Assembly (NCBI RefSeq): GCF_028823535.1
Contig: NZ_JAQIYM010000019.1
Coordinates: 47,459-111,458 of the forward strand
Reading direction: 5' to 3'
DNA from: Pseudomonas serbica
GTDB taxonomy: Bacteria; Pseudomonadota; Gammaproteobacteria; Pseudomonadales; Pseudomonadaceae
Length of the DNA stretch: 64,000 nt
Position numbers and translations under genes: made by a program. The notes beneath the pieces are model-generated. The model saw only the letters and a program-made list of their open reading frames with translations, had not been told where the DNA came from and ran no database searches. This document shows positions 8,774-17,680 of this stretch, one piece after another (within the stretch, counting starts at the first letter, position 1; each line of letters starts with the position of its first letter).

Positions 8774-10114
8774 ATGACAATAATAAATAAAACCGACGCG
8801 CTTTCCGAACCTCGTGATTCGGCGACGTTGAACAGACTGATGTTTGTAAAACTCATGCCATTGCTGATTGCGGCCTACGTGTTGAGCTTTCTCGACCGCA
8901 CCAACATCGCCCTGGCCAAGCATCACCTGGATATCGACCTGGGCATTTCAGCCGCCGCCTACGGGCTGGGTGCCGGGTTGTTCTTTCTCACCTACGCACT
9001 GTCGGAAGTGCCCAGCAACCTGATCATGCACAAGGTTGGCGCGCGGTTCTGGATTGCGCGAATCATGGTCACCTGGGGCTTGATCTCGGCGGCGATGGCA
9101 TTTGTCCAGGGCGAAACCTCGTTCTACGTGTTGCGCTTGTTGCTGGGCATCGCCGAAGCGGGTCTGTTCCCGGGCGTCATGCTGTACCTGACGTACTGGT
9201 TCGGCCGGGAGCAACGAGCCCGGGCGACCGGCTATTTTCTGCTGGGCGTGTGTTTCGCCAACATCATTGGCGGGCCACTGGGTGCCGTGCTCATGCAACT
9301 GGACGGTGTCTGGGGCTGGCGTGGCTGGCAGTGGATGTTCATGCTCGAGGGCTTGCCGGCGGTGTTCTTCGCCATGGTGGTGTGGAAAAAACTGCCGGAC
9401 CGTCCAAGCAAGGCGCCGTGGCTGAGCGCCACTGAAGCCCGGCAGATCGAGCAGCAGTTGGCCGCGGAATCGGAGGAGGGCGCCGGTGCCGGTGGTCACT
9501 CGCTCAAACAATGCCTGACCCCGCAGATCCTGTTGGCGATCCTGGTCTACTTCTGCCACCAGATCACGATCTACACGGTGATCTTTTTCCTGCCCGGCAT
9601 CATCGGCAAATACGGCGACCTGAGTACTCTGCAGATCGGCTTGCTGACCTCCCTGCCTTGGCTGGCGGCAGCGGCGGGCGCCATTGCACTGCCTCGATTC
9701 GCCACCACACCGGCGCGTTCCCGGCAAATACTGGTCGCAGGTTTGCTGACCATGGCCGCGGGGCTGGGAATCGCTTCGCTGGCGGGACCGGTGATCAGTC
9801 TATTGGGCTTCTGTATCTCGGCGGTGATGTTCTTCGTCGTGCAGTCGATCATCTTTCTCTACCCGGCTTCGCGACTCAAGGGCGCCGCGCTCGCAGGCGG
9901 CCTGGGCTTCGTCAACTCGTGCGGCCTGCTGGGCGGTTTCGTCGGCCCCTCGGTGATGGGCTTGATCGAGCAAAGTACCGGCAACGCCATGAATGGCATG
10001 AAGGTCGTCGCGATTATCCTGGTGCTTGCGGCGCTTGCGGCCCTGCGGCTGCGCCAGGGGCATGAGCAGAAGGTGGATAAACAAGGGCTGCACGGTCGGC
10101 GCCAGGCTGCATGA
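8774..10114 (+). CDS. MFS transporter, anion:cation symporter type
   Basis: The 446-residue protein has about 12 membrane segments and the ACS-family features ALSEVPSNLIMHKVGARFWIAR after segments 1-2 and GVMLYLTYWFGREQRARATG in the middle. Such carriers import organic anions (tartrate, hexuronate, phthalate, 4-hydroxyphenylacetate). It is the last gene of the GntR-SDR-BKACE operon and most probably imports the hydroxy or keto acid degraded there. The cytoplasmic loop between the two six-helix halves is near residues 210-245. The first codons are unusually AT-rich, typical of good translation initiation. Confidence 0.85.
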   Translation: MTIINKTDALSEPRDSATLNRLMFVKLMPLLIAAYVLSFLDRTNIALAKHHLDIDLGISAAAYGLGAGLFFLTYALSEVPSNLIMHKVGARFWIARIMVTWGLISAAMAFVQGETSFYVLRLLLGIAEAGLFPGVMLYLTYWFGREQRARATGYFLLGVCFANIIGGPLGAVLMQLDGVWGWRGWQWMFMLEGLPAVFFAMVVWKKLPDRPSKAPWLSATEARQIEQQLAAESEEGAGAGGHSLKQCLTPQILLAILVYFCHQITIYTVIFFLPGIIGKYGDLSTLQIGLLTSLPWLAAAAGAIALPRFATTPARSRQILVAGLLTMAAGLGIASLAGPVISLLGFCISAVMFFVVQSIIFLYPASRLKGAALAGGLGFVNSCGLLGGFVGPSVMGLIEQSTGNAMNGMKVVAIILVLAALAALRLRQGHEQKVDKQGLHGRRQAA

Positions 10115-10239
10115 GGGAGCGCTGAGAAATTGCTGTTCGCCCGGGGTGAGAGTGATGGTTTGCGCGACCTTTCAACCCGGCTCAGCGCCCTGTCTGTTGT
10201 AGAGTGTCGAGCAACGACCTGGCCGAACCGGAATGACCA

Positions 10240-11643
10240 ATGTCTCAACGCCGCTCAACATGGATTGCCCTATTGGTAGCCGTCACGTTCTTCATGGAGA
10301 ACCTCGACGCCACGGTGATCGCTACCGCGTTGCCTGACATGGCCAGGACGTTTGGCGTCGCGCCGGTGGACCTGAACATTGGCATGAGTGCCTACATGCT
10401 CGCGGTGGCGGTGTTCATCCCCATCAGCGGCTGGTTGGCCGATCGCTTCGGTACGCGCTGGGTATTCAGTTCGGCGATCGTGTTGTTCACCTTGTCTTCG
10501 TTGATGTGCGGGTTAAGTAATAGCCTGGAAACCTTTGTCGCCGCGCGCGTGCTGCAGGGCATCAGCGGCGCGATGATGGTCCCGGTGGGACGCCTGGCAG
10601 TGTTGCGCACCACCGAGAAAAAAGACCTGGTGCGCGCCATCTCATTCATTACCTGGCCGGGCCTGGTCGCGCCGGTACTCGGGCCTCCGGTGGGCGGTTT
10701 CATCGTCACCCACGCGTCCTGGCCGTGGATTTTCTACCTCAATCTGCCCCTGGGCGTGTTGGCCCTGATGGTCGCACTGGTCTTGCTGCCCAAACGCGAC
10801 GACGCCAGTGCCAGGGCTTTCGATTTCAGTGGTTTCCTGTTGGTGGGCATCGCCAGCGCTGCCTTGTTGTATGGCGTGGAGATGCTCGGGCAAAGCCAGG
10901 ACGATCTGGTGCAAGGGCTGGCGCTGAGTGGTGCCGGCGTGGTGCTCGGTGTTTTTGCCTGGCGCCATATGCGTCGGCATGCACACCCACTCCTGGCCTT
11001 GGGTGTGACAGGCATTCGTACATTCAACGTCTGCCTGTGCGGGGGCTCGATGTTCCGGATCGCCATCAGCACCTTGCCGTTTCTCCTGCCGCTGATGTTT
11101 CAACTGGCGTTCGGTCTTTCGGCGTTCGATGCGGGGCTGCTGGTATTGGCTGTATTTGCCGGCAACCTGGCGATGAAACCCTTCACCACAGGCGTGATGC
11201 AGCGCTGGGGATTTCGTCCGGTGCTGATGGTCAACGGCCTTCTGGGCGTACTGGCGATAGCGGCCTGTGCGTTGCTGGACGAGCGCATGAGCCCGGCGCT
11301 GATCCTGTTCATCCTGTTCGTCGGTGGCTTGTCACGGTCCATGCAGTTCACCGTGTTCAACACACTGGCCTTTGCCGAAATCCCCAAGGCGCAGATGAGC
11401 GACGCTTCAACCTTGTTCAGCATGTTTTTCCAGTTGAGCATGGCGATGGGGGTGGCCATCGGTGCGCTGCTGCTACGGTTGGCCATGAACATCCATGGCA
11501 CTCCAGGGCACGCCGAGACGGGCGACTTTCAGCTGGCGTTCCTGTGTGTGGCGGTGATCGCGGCCATTGCCTTGCTGGATAACCTGCGACTGCCGGCTCA
11601 GGCGGGAGAGGCGGTGTTGCAGCGTGCGCGGGACAAGGATTAG
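10240..11643 (+). CDS. DHA2-family MFS drug efflux transporter
   Basis: This 467-residue protein with about 14 membrane segments has the DHA2/EmrB-QacA signature: LDATVIATALPDMARTF in segment 1, the antiporter motif region GISGAMMVPVGRLAVLR and GWLADRFGTRWVF as motif A. It probably exports hydrophobic compounds by proton antiport; it resembles HsrA/MdtD-like members. No membrane-fusion protein is adjacent, so it probably works alone in the inner membrane. Its stop overlaps by four bases with the stop of the convergent sensor-kinase gene. Confidence 0.85.
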   Translation: MSQRRSTWIALLVAVTFFMENLDATVIATALPDMARTFGVAPVDLNIGMSAYMLAVAVFIPISGWLADRFGTRWVFSSAIVLFTLSSLMCGLSNSLETFVAARVLQGISGAMMVPVGRLAVLRTTEKKDLVRAISFITWPGLVAPVLGPPVGGFIVTHASWPWIFYLNLPLGVLALMVALVLLPKRDDASARAFDFSGFLLVGIASAALLYGVEMLGQSQDDLVQGLALSGAGVVLGVFAWRHMRRHAHPLLALGVTGIRTFNVCLCGGSMFRIAISTLPFLLPLMFQLAFGLSAFDAGLLVLAVFAGNLAMKPFTTGVMQRWGFRPVLMVNGLLGVLAIAACALLDERMSPALILFILFVGGLSRSMQFTVFNTLAFAEIPKAQMSDASTLFSMFFQLSMAMGVAIGALLLRLAMNIHGTPGHAETGDFQLAFLCVAVIAAIALLDNLRLPAQAGEAVLQRARDKD

Positions 11644-13100
11644 ACAGCGCTGGCCCTCCTGTCCAGAACCCTGAATCTCAAGTGCACGGATGTTCCCTGT
11701 TTTTTATGGGTTGTCAGACTCGCTTCGCCGCCGAAGCTTTGCATGATCTGCTTGACCATGACAAATCCTATGCCCAGCCTGCCTTGCCGGGTGGTGTAGA
11801 AAGACTTGAAGGCCATCATCTCCTGGTGTCGTGCAGATCCACCTCCGGTGTCGTCAATGGTCAGGCTCAGCCACTGACGGGTTTCATCCAGGCTCGCCCG
11901 GAGGGTCAGTATTCCGGTTGTCGGCATCGCCTCTATGGCATTGGCGATGACGCTGTTCAAAATCTGCGACAGCAAGAGTGGATGACTGAGTATCGCGGGC
12001 GAGGGTTCATGCTTGAACTCGACCTGGATTTTTGAATGACGCAATTGCGCGCTGTAGCTGTCGAGTGTGGCCTGCAGCATCTGTATCGGGTCCACCCGTT
12101 CTGCCTCGCCGCGGATCGGGCTCAGGCACAGTAGTAATTCCTGCACCCAGCGCGACATCCGATCCACCTGGCCGACAATATCTTCGATCTGCTTCTTTGC
12201 AGGCTGGCCCTCCATGTCGTTAGCCAGCTCTGCGCTTGAACGGATGCAGGCGAGGGGATTACGAAGGCTGTGGGCGACGGCCGTGGACATTTCGCCCAAG
12301 CCGACGTAGGTTTTATTGGCGACGACTTGAGCCTCTTCCGAGGCCAATTGAACCGATGTTCGTCGAGCCATCCAGTAGATCCCGAAGTAGAGCAGCAGGC
12401 CACCCATCGTGGTCAGCCAGATGATCCAGTGCCCGTGATTCAGGCGTTCGATCAGGTCGAATGGCTCCCGGTAGATTTCAACCACCGCCAGAATGTTCCC
12501 CTGGCTATCGGCAAGAGGGATGTAACTCTCGACGAAGAACTTTTGCGGCGAGTGGAGGAATTTCTGCTCGCTGCGGTCCGCATCAACCTGACTGTATCTA
12601 GTGGATATCCGTTCTTTGGAGCTGAATGCCTCTTCAAGCTCGTCATTCAAAAAAACCTGCCCCACTAAGTTCCGGTTGGTGGACCAAAGCACGGTTCCAC
12701 GGGGAGAGTAGATGGAGATCAGGAGGGAATTGGGGAGATGCGCAAGATAATCCAGGAACTCGGAGCTGAAAGGCTGTTTGCGCTGCTTGTTTTCATCTGA
12801 CGTTGCCTGATGTTGAACGAATGCCCCACCTTCCTCCATCTGCATGGCCGACAGCCCGTGATGACGTATCTCGCCTTTTGCAACGGTCTGGATGAACTGT
12901 GCCGACATCAGGGCATCGCGTTCAAGACTTTCCGCGACCAGGAATCTTGTCGACAAAGAACCCAGCCCAAACGCTATCACGCTGATGAGAAGGAAGCTGG
13001 TGATCGAAAACCACCGCAGGAGATTGAATTGTTCAGTGGGCGCGATCGAGTCAGCTGTCCTGCGGTGGAAACGTTTATGCAGTACGTCGATTGCCGGCAT
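11640..13100 (-). CDS. Orphan membrane sensor histidine kinase
   Basis: The 486-residue kinase has TM1 at about 29-50, a periplasmic sensor of about 170 residues (with YSPRGTVLWSTNRNLVG, reminiscent of a dCache/PDC fold), and TM2 at about 224-245. The dimerisation domain has phospho-acceptor H277 in AVAHSLRNPLACIRSSAEL and is followed by a HATPase domain with N-box SVIANAIEAM and a G-box variant DDTGGG. Its H-box (HSLRNP) is like those of NtrB/AtoS-type kinases, which act on sigma-54 activators. No response regulator is adjacent, so its partner is elsewhere. AGGAG precedes the start by about 10 bases. Confidence 0.85.
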   Translation of the reverse strand: MPAIDVLHKRFHRRTADSIAPTEQFNLLRWFSITSFLLISVIAFGLGSLSTRFLVAESLERDALMSAQFIQTVAKGEIRHHGLSAMQMEEGGAFVQHQATSDENKQRKQPFSSEFLDYLAHLPNSLLISIYSPRGTVLWSTNRNLVGQVFLNDELEEAFSSKERISTRYSQVDADRSEQKFLHSPQKFFVESYIPLADSQGNILAVVEIYREPFDLIERLNHGHWIIWLTTMGGLLLYFGIYWMARRTSVQLASEEAQVVANKTYVGLGEMSTAVAHSLRNPLACIRSSAELANDMEGQPAKKQIEDIVGQVDRMSRWVQELLLCLSPIRGEAERVDPIQMLQATLDSYSAQLRHSKIQVEFKHEPSPAILSHPLLLSQILNSVIANAIEAMPTTGILTLRASLDETRQWLSLTIDDTGGGSARHQEMMAFKSFYTTRQGRLGIGFVMVKQIMQSFGGEASLTTHKKQGTSVHLRFRVLDRRASAV

Positions 13101-13439
13101 AGGGAGTACTCCTGGGCATGCTGTGAAGTTCCAGCAACTTCAACCACTCAACCAAGCCCTGCAGTCACAGCATTCTTTATGCCAAAGGTCTATTGCGGCT
13201 GACGCACAAGAGGTGTGCAAAGCGGCGCGTGGGGTGGTGCGCCTGGGAACTCATTCGCCGGGAAAACACCAGGCACCGGGCGGGTTTCACAGCCCATATA
13301 TGGGGGGGATTTCCCCTGGGTGTGGGCGACATGGTCGGTGTCGGCGCGCCGCGCGTGGTGCGTAGGGTTCTGTGTAATGGCTTGTAAGAAATGGACGCGG
13401 GGACCATGGTCCCCGCTCCGGTGGCTGCAACTACTTCAA
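13101..13439. other. Intergenic stretch of about 340 bases without a convincing gene
   Basis: Open frames here lack ribosome sites and protein-like composition. The stretch holds a GC-rich part with a GGGGGGATTTCCCC-like element near 13304-13317, and, at its left end, the region that should carry the sensor-kinase promoter. At 13397-13416 there is a perfect palindrome (listed separately). Confidence 0.5.
13397..13416. terminator. Perfect 20-base palindrome, possible transcription stop or site for a dimeric protein
   Basis: GCGGGGACCATGGTCCCCGC reads identically on both strands without a loop. It lies 24 bases beyond the stop of the small secreted-protein gene that is transcribed leftwards, where a terminator hairpin is expected, though no T-run follows. 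Confidence 0.35.
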
Positions 13440-13724
13440 TCAATCTCTGCGCCGGTCAAGGCACTCACGGCGCAAGACCAGATTGTTGATCTCCATGCAA
13501 CGGACCGAGTAATCGTCATCGTAATCTTTGGCTTTAGCTTTGGCCTTGCCGCAATTGCCATTGTCATTGCAATTGCCTTTGCCTTTCTGATCGTTGTTGT
13601 TTTTCACACAGTTTCTGACGTCACTTGCACTTCCCGCATCATCACAGTTGGAAGCGGCAAAGGACAGCGCCGGCAATGCCAGGGATAACAGGAATGTGCA
13701 CACAGTGGCCGTTACGATTCGCAT
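13440..13724 (-). CDS. Small Cys-rich secreted protein of unknown function
   Basis: A 94-residue protein starts at the ATG at 13724, with AGGAG about eight bases upstream; a longer reading from 14048 is not supported. Residues 1-26 form a clear signal peptide ending LPALSFA|ASN. The mature part has seven cysteines and a low-complexity middle of Asn, Lys, Gly and Asp (NNNDQKGKGNCNDNGNC, then KAKAKAKDYDDDY), and ends RRECLDRRRD. It is probably periplasmic or extracellular with disulfides. No family is recognised. Confidence 0.75.
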   Translation of the reverse strand: MRIVTATVCTFLLSLALPALSFAASNCDDAGSASDVRNCVKNNNDQKGKGNCNDNGNCGKAKAKAKDYDDDYSVRCMEINNLVLRRECLDRRRD

Positions 13725-13878
13725 GATCAAGCTCCTGAGTAGAATGCCTTTTGCCCGCAGCCATAACCTTGAGCCGCTCCGGCTGACTATAGCAGGCCCC
13801 GCGAAGGCGGCTCGCCAAGCGCCACTGAGGACAGGATCGAACCGGTGGAGCCCTTCGCAGGTCATCGCGTCCAAGCGT

Positions 13879-15738
13879 TCACGCCTGATCCATGGCCTCT
13901 GCCAGCCCCTGGTCCTCACCCAGGAAACCACCACTTTGATGCTGCCAGAGTCGCGCGTAGGTGCCGTTTCTTCCCAGCAACTCAGCGTGGGTACCTTGTT
14001 CGATGATGCGTCCCTCATCCATGACAATGAGCCGGTCCATGGCCGCAATCGTCGACAGCCGATGGGCGATGGCGATGACGGTCTTGCCCTGCATCATTTC
14101 ATCGAGGCTTTCCTGGATGGCGACTTCGACTTCGGAATCCAGGGCACTGGTGGCTTCGTCCAGTAACAGGATCGGGGCGTTCTTGAGCATCACCCGAGCG
14201 ATGGCGATACGTTGGCGCTGGCCGCCCGAGAGTTTGATGCCGCGCTCACCCACCAGGGTGTCATAGCCGCTATGGCCTTGGCGATCGCTCAGTTGGCTGA
14301 TGAAACCGTCGGCCTGGGCACTGGCTGCGGCGCTGCGGACCTGCGCGTCGGTCGCGTCCGGGCGGCCGTAGGCGATGTTGTCGCGAATGGAGCGGTGCAA
14401 CAGGGACGTATCCTGAGTGACCATGCCGATCGCGCTCCGCAGACTGTCCTGTGTCACCTGGGCGATGTTTTGCCCATCGATGCGAATCTCACCGCTGTCG
14501 ACGTCGTAGAAGCGCAGCAGCAGATTGATCAGCGTCGATTTGCCCGCACCGGAACGGCCCACCAGGCCGATTTTTTCCCCCGGGCGGATGTTCAGGCTCA
14601 AGCCGTCGAGCACCTGGCGTTCACCGTTGTAGTTGAAGCACACCTTGTCAAAGGTTACCGCGCCGCCAGAGGGCGCCAGCACGCCGGCGTTCGGCGCATC
14701 CTGCACCTTGGGGCCACGGGTCAGGGTGGCCATGCCATCCTGCACGGTGCCGATGTTTTCGAACAGCGAAGTCATCTGCCACATGATCCAATGCGACATG
14801 CCATTGATGCGCAACGCCATGGCAGTAATGGCCGCCACGGCCCCCGCGCCAACTTCGCCCTGGTGCCACAGCCACAGGGCATAGCCGCCTGCGCCAAGGA
14901 TCAGCCCGACCACCAGCGCCTGATTGACGATCTCGAACTGGCTGACCAGGCGCATCTGGCGAAAACCGGTGAGCTTGAAATCCTCCATCGCCGCGCGCGC
15001 GAAGTGCGCTTCACGGTTGGAATGCGAGAACAGTTTTACTGTGGTGATGTTGGTATAGGCATCTGAAATACGCCCCGTCATCGACGATCGCGCATGGGCC
15101 TGTTCCTGCCCGACTTGCCCCAGGCGTGGCACGAAGTACAGCATGGCCAGCCCGAACAACGCGACCCAGGCAATAAAGGGCAACATGAGCTTCAGGGCGA
15201 AGCCGCCAGCCAGGGCGATGATTGCAATGAAGTAAACGCCGATACCGGGCGCGATTTCGATGAGGGTGAACAGGACTTCGCGCACGGCCAATGCAGTCTG
15301 CATCACCTTGGTGGTTACCCGACCCGAGAATTCATCGGAAAAGAATGAAAGGCTTTGACGCAGCATCAGCCGATGGAAATCCCAGCGCAGCCGCAGCGGC
15401 AGATTGATCGCCAATACCTGGTGCTGGACCATGGTGCGCAGCGCCACCAGCCCGATGCTGGTGAGCAACACGATCGCGATACCCCACAGCACTCGACTTT
15501 CCTCGCCGTTGGCATTTCCACCGGCCTGCCATGTCGAGAGCAGGTCCACGACCTGCCCAAGAAAGGAAAACAACCAGGCTTCGTAGATCGACACACTGGC
15601 ACTGAGCAGCGCAAGCGCCAGGACATAACCGCGGGCTCCGCGGGTGCAGGCCCACAGGAACCGCATCAGGCCGACAGGCGGTGGTGGCGCTTCGTCGGGG
15701 GGGAATGGGTCGAGCCTTCGTTCAAACACGCCAAGCAT
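13879..15738 (-). CDS. ABC exporter, fused permease-ATPase (MsbA/LmrA type)
   Basis: The 619-residue half-transporter has an N-terminal six-helix type-I exporter domain (about 25-340) and a C-terminal ATPase. The ATPase carries Walker A GRSGAGKST, signature LSGGQRQRIAIARVM, Walker B ILLLDEATSALDSE and the switch histidine in AHRLST. It should act as a homodimer exporting lipids, peptides or drugs from the inner membrane. The proline-rich start (FPPDEAPPPPVG) is common in this multidrug-like subfamily. No accessory gene is adjacent, and the substrate cannot be told. Confidence 0.88.
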   Translation of the reverse strand: MLGVFERRLDPFPPDEAPPPPVGLMRFLWACTRGARGYVLALALLSASVSIYEAWLFSFLGQVVDLLSTWQAGGNANGEESRVLWGIAIVLLTSIGLVALRTMVQHQVLAINLPLRLRWDFHRLMLRQSLSFFSDEFSGRVTTKVMQTALAVREVLFTLIEIAPGIGVYFIAIIALAGGFALKLMLPFIAWVALFGLAMLYFVPRLGQVGQEQAHARSSMTGRISDAYTNITTVKLFSHSNREAHFARAAMEDFKLTGFRQMRLVSQFEIVNQALVVGLILGAGGYALWLWHQGEVGAGAVAAITAMALRINGMSHWIMWQMTSLFENIGTVQDGMATLTRGPKVQDAPNAGVLAPSGGAVTFDKVCFNYNGERQVLDGLSLNIRPGEKIGLVGRSGAGKSTLINLLLRFYDVDSGEIRIDGQNIAQVTQDSLRSAIGMVTQDTSLLHRSIRDNIAYGRPDATDAQVRSAAASAQADGFISQLSDRQGHSGYDTLVGERGIKLSGGQRQRIAIARVMLKNAPILLLDEATSALDSEVEVAIQESLDEMMQGKTVIAIAHRLSTIAAMDRLIVMDEGRIIEQGTHAELLGRNGTYARLWQHQSGGFLGEDQGLAEAMDQA

Positions 15739-15929
15739 TGTGGTCTCCGAAATGATCAGGGTGAGTGGATTCTGCCATTTATCGGGTGTGTTTAGGGTTG
15801 CACGGTGTCACTCGCATTCACTGCATTGGCCAGAACTTCGCTCTGCACCCGAGTGTCCAGACCCTAACACGGTCCAACGCAATGCTTGGTCGGAAATGCT
15901 TGATGCACCGGTCGAAGGCGAGGCACGAC

Positions 15930-16265
15930 ATGACGACGACAGTTGGGGATTTTCTGATTGGGCGACTCAGCGAATGGGGGGTGACAAGGAACTTTGGTTA
16001 TCCAGGGGATGGCATCAATGGCGTATTCGGAGCGCTGAGCCGGGCCAAGGGCAAGATTGAATTCGTTCAGGCCAGGCATGAAGAAATGGCAGCGTTCATG
16101 GCGTCGGCGCATGCCAAGTTCACCGGTGAATTGGGTGTCTGTATCGCCACCTCCGGCCCGGGCGCGTCGCACCTTATCACCGGCCTGTACGACGCGCGGA
16201 TGGATCACATGCCCGTGTTGGCCATCGTCGGCCAGCAGGCGCGCACGGCGCTGGGCAGCCATTGA
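15930..16265 (+). pseudogene. Truncated thiamine-diphosphate enzyme (pyruvate-oxidase-like), N-terminal 111 residues
   Basis: The reading frame starts MTTTVGDFLIGRLSEWGV and contains FGYPGDGINGVFGAL, RHEEMAAFMA (with the catalytic Glu of the PYR domain) and ATSGPGASHL, the normal beginning of a roughly 590-residue TPP-requiring enzyme. It runs cleanly to ARTALGSH and then hits TGA, where family members continue with YQQE. The next bases belong to another gene (Mn catalase) in another frame, so about 80% of the gene, including the cofactor-binding PP domain, is gone. It cannot be catalytic. Confidence 0.85.
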
Positions 16266-16653
16266 TGATCCCGGCGAGAAAGAGGCGCTGGGATTTCTCA
16301 TGACCCGCGAGATCGCGCACCAGCTGTCGTTCGAAAAAGCCCTGCACTCGATCCAGCCGAATTTCCCGCAAGGCAAGCTGCCCGGCATGCCTGAATTCAC
16401 CCACGTGTATTTCAACCTATCCCAAGGTGAAGGCAGCACGCGTGGACCGTGGAACCAGGGTGACGACTGGGATTTTGTGGAAGATCCGAAGCCGGCGGTC
16501 GATGGCGGTGATGGCAATGCCAGCGTGGCGTTGAGCGCTGACGAAGACGCACTGCTGATGGGCATGAAAGCCCGCACAATGTCTGACCCCGAAAGCAATC
16601 CGATCACGGGTGCAGACCTGGGCGCGGGTGTGCAAGGACGTGAAGAAGCCTGA
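16264..16653 (+). pseudogene. C-terminal remnant of a manganese catalase
   Basis: From about 16264 the frame reads DDPGEKEALGFLMTREIAHQ, then PNFPQGKLPG, VYFNLSQGEG, RGPWNQGDDWDFV and PITGADLGAGVQ. This is the second half of a non-haem manganese catalase (about 290 residues), including the helix with metal-ligand E and H in TREIAHQ. The N-terminal half with the other metal ligands is missing, and there is no start codon or ribosome site. It begins directly where the TPP-enzyme fragment stops, so one deletion removed the end of one gene and the start of the next. Confidence 0.85.
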
Positions 16654-16719
16654 TGGATGTCACCGCACGTCTCGATGGCGTGCGGTGTTCTCTTTTAATG
16701 GTTCGAAACAGGAGGTCTC

Positions 16720-17383
16720 ATGTCCGAACCGTCCATACCCGTGAGAACATCCCAGGAAATCCTACTGGGTTTCGGGGTCATGATGTTCTCGATACAGCAT
16801 TGGGCTGAACGCGATCTTCGTATCAACCGATCAGGGTGAATCCATCGTGCCGAAAATTTTGACCTCTCACCTCGACGAAACCGAGCTGAGCGAGCACAAC
16901 GCAAAGTTGTTTGGATCGCCCAAAGAACGATTGGATTTTTACCGCAGGTAGATTCAATACGAGACCAGTATCCTGGCCAATCGAACGGATGCATATCTGG
17001 CCGCACAGTCCTTTTTGGTGGTCGCCTTTGCATCCTGCATGGCCAACCAGAATCCCGAGTGGGGCAAACTGTTCACCCTGGTGGTACCACCGTTTCTGGC
17101 CTTGTTTGGGGTACTCAGCTCCCTGAACGCCTGGCCCGGCATACGCGCGGCCTATGACATTATCGATCACTGGTATTTCCAACAGAGCGAGTTGCTGCGC
17201 AGTGAGCCGCTGATGGGATTGGCCTACGACGAATCACCTTTGTTTTCGGAACGAGAGTCCACGCACAAAGGCTACCGCAAAGCCTTGTTGTTTTCGGTGC
17301 GTACGCCATGGATTTTTACGACGTTCTGGGTACTGCTTGGGGCCTGGGCGATCTTCATTCAGGTTGCAAACCCGGGCGCCTAG
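16720..17383 (+). pseudogene. Broken membrane-protein gene (amber codon plus probable frameshift)
   Basis: A strong AGGAGG site precedes ATG 16720 (MSEPSIPVRTSQEILLGFGV), but this frame ends after 39 codons. Frame +2 takes over near 16784-16805 (GLNAIFVSTDQGESIVPKIL) and reads FGSPKERLDFYRR up to a TAG at 16949-16951. It then continues without another stop to 17383 as IQYETSILANRTDAYLAAQ and two hydrophobic segments (VPPFLALFGVL and PWIFTTFWVLLGAWAIF). A single CAG-to-TAG change would explain the amber codon. A product could restart at ATG 17015. The family is not recognised. It lies with two other broken genes next to tRNA-Phe. Confidence 0.65.
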
Positions 17384-17431
17384 GGGAGGGGACAGGCCGC
17401 ACTTTTACAAACAGCTGCCGCCAAAAATAGA

Positions 17432-17463
17432 AAACCCCTGAAGCCATCAGCATTCAGGGGTTT
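17432..17463 (-). terminator. Terminator of tRNA-Phe
   Basis: An 11-base stem (AAACCCCTGAA with its complement, ten-base loop) lies just downstream of the leftward tRNA gene and is followed on that strand by TTTTCTATTTTT. It is a good rho-independent terminator. Confidence 0.85.
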
Positions 17464-17471
17464 GGAAGTCA

Positions 17472-17547
17472 TGGTGCCCAGAGACGGAATCGAACCGCCG
17501 ACACGGGGATTTTCAATCCCCTGCTCTACCGACTGAGCTATCTGGGC
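17472..17547 (-). tRNA. tRNA-Phe (anticodon GAA)
   Basis: The 76-nt gene on the minus strand begins GCCCAGATAGCTCAG, has anticodon loop TTGAAAA (GAA), T-loop GGTTCGATTCC and ends in the encoded TGGGCACCA. Acceptor, D, anticodon and T stems all pair. The CCA is encoded. Decayed genes abut its 3' side. Confidence 0.97.
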
Positions 17548-17680
17548 CGCGGCGCAATTAAACGTTTTTACGGCGGAGGCGTCAAGCACGAAATCAAAAA
17601 AACCTAATGAATACGTGCGCTTACGGCTGCGATTTCACTCGGGCAAGCCAGGACGGATATTGCGATGAGCTGGATCCTGA

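Noticed and set aside
13215..13688. Open frame across the 13.2-13.7 kb gap on the plus strand
   Set aside because: It overlaps the well-supported small secreted-protein gene on the other strand and has no ribosome site or protein-like pattern at its start.
13440..14048. Longer 202-residue version of the small secreted protein
   Set aside because: The extension overlaps the end of the ABC exporter gene, would put the signal peptide in the middle, and the inner ATG 13724 has a good ribosome site.
15765..15929. Upstream extension of the TPP-enzyme fragment
   Set aside because: The family begins at the MTTTVGDFL segment and the extra residues have no resemblance to it.
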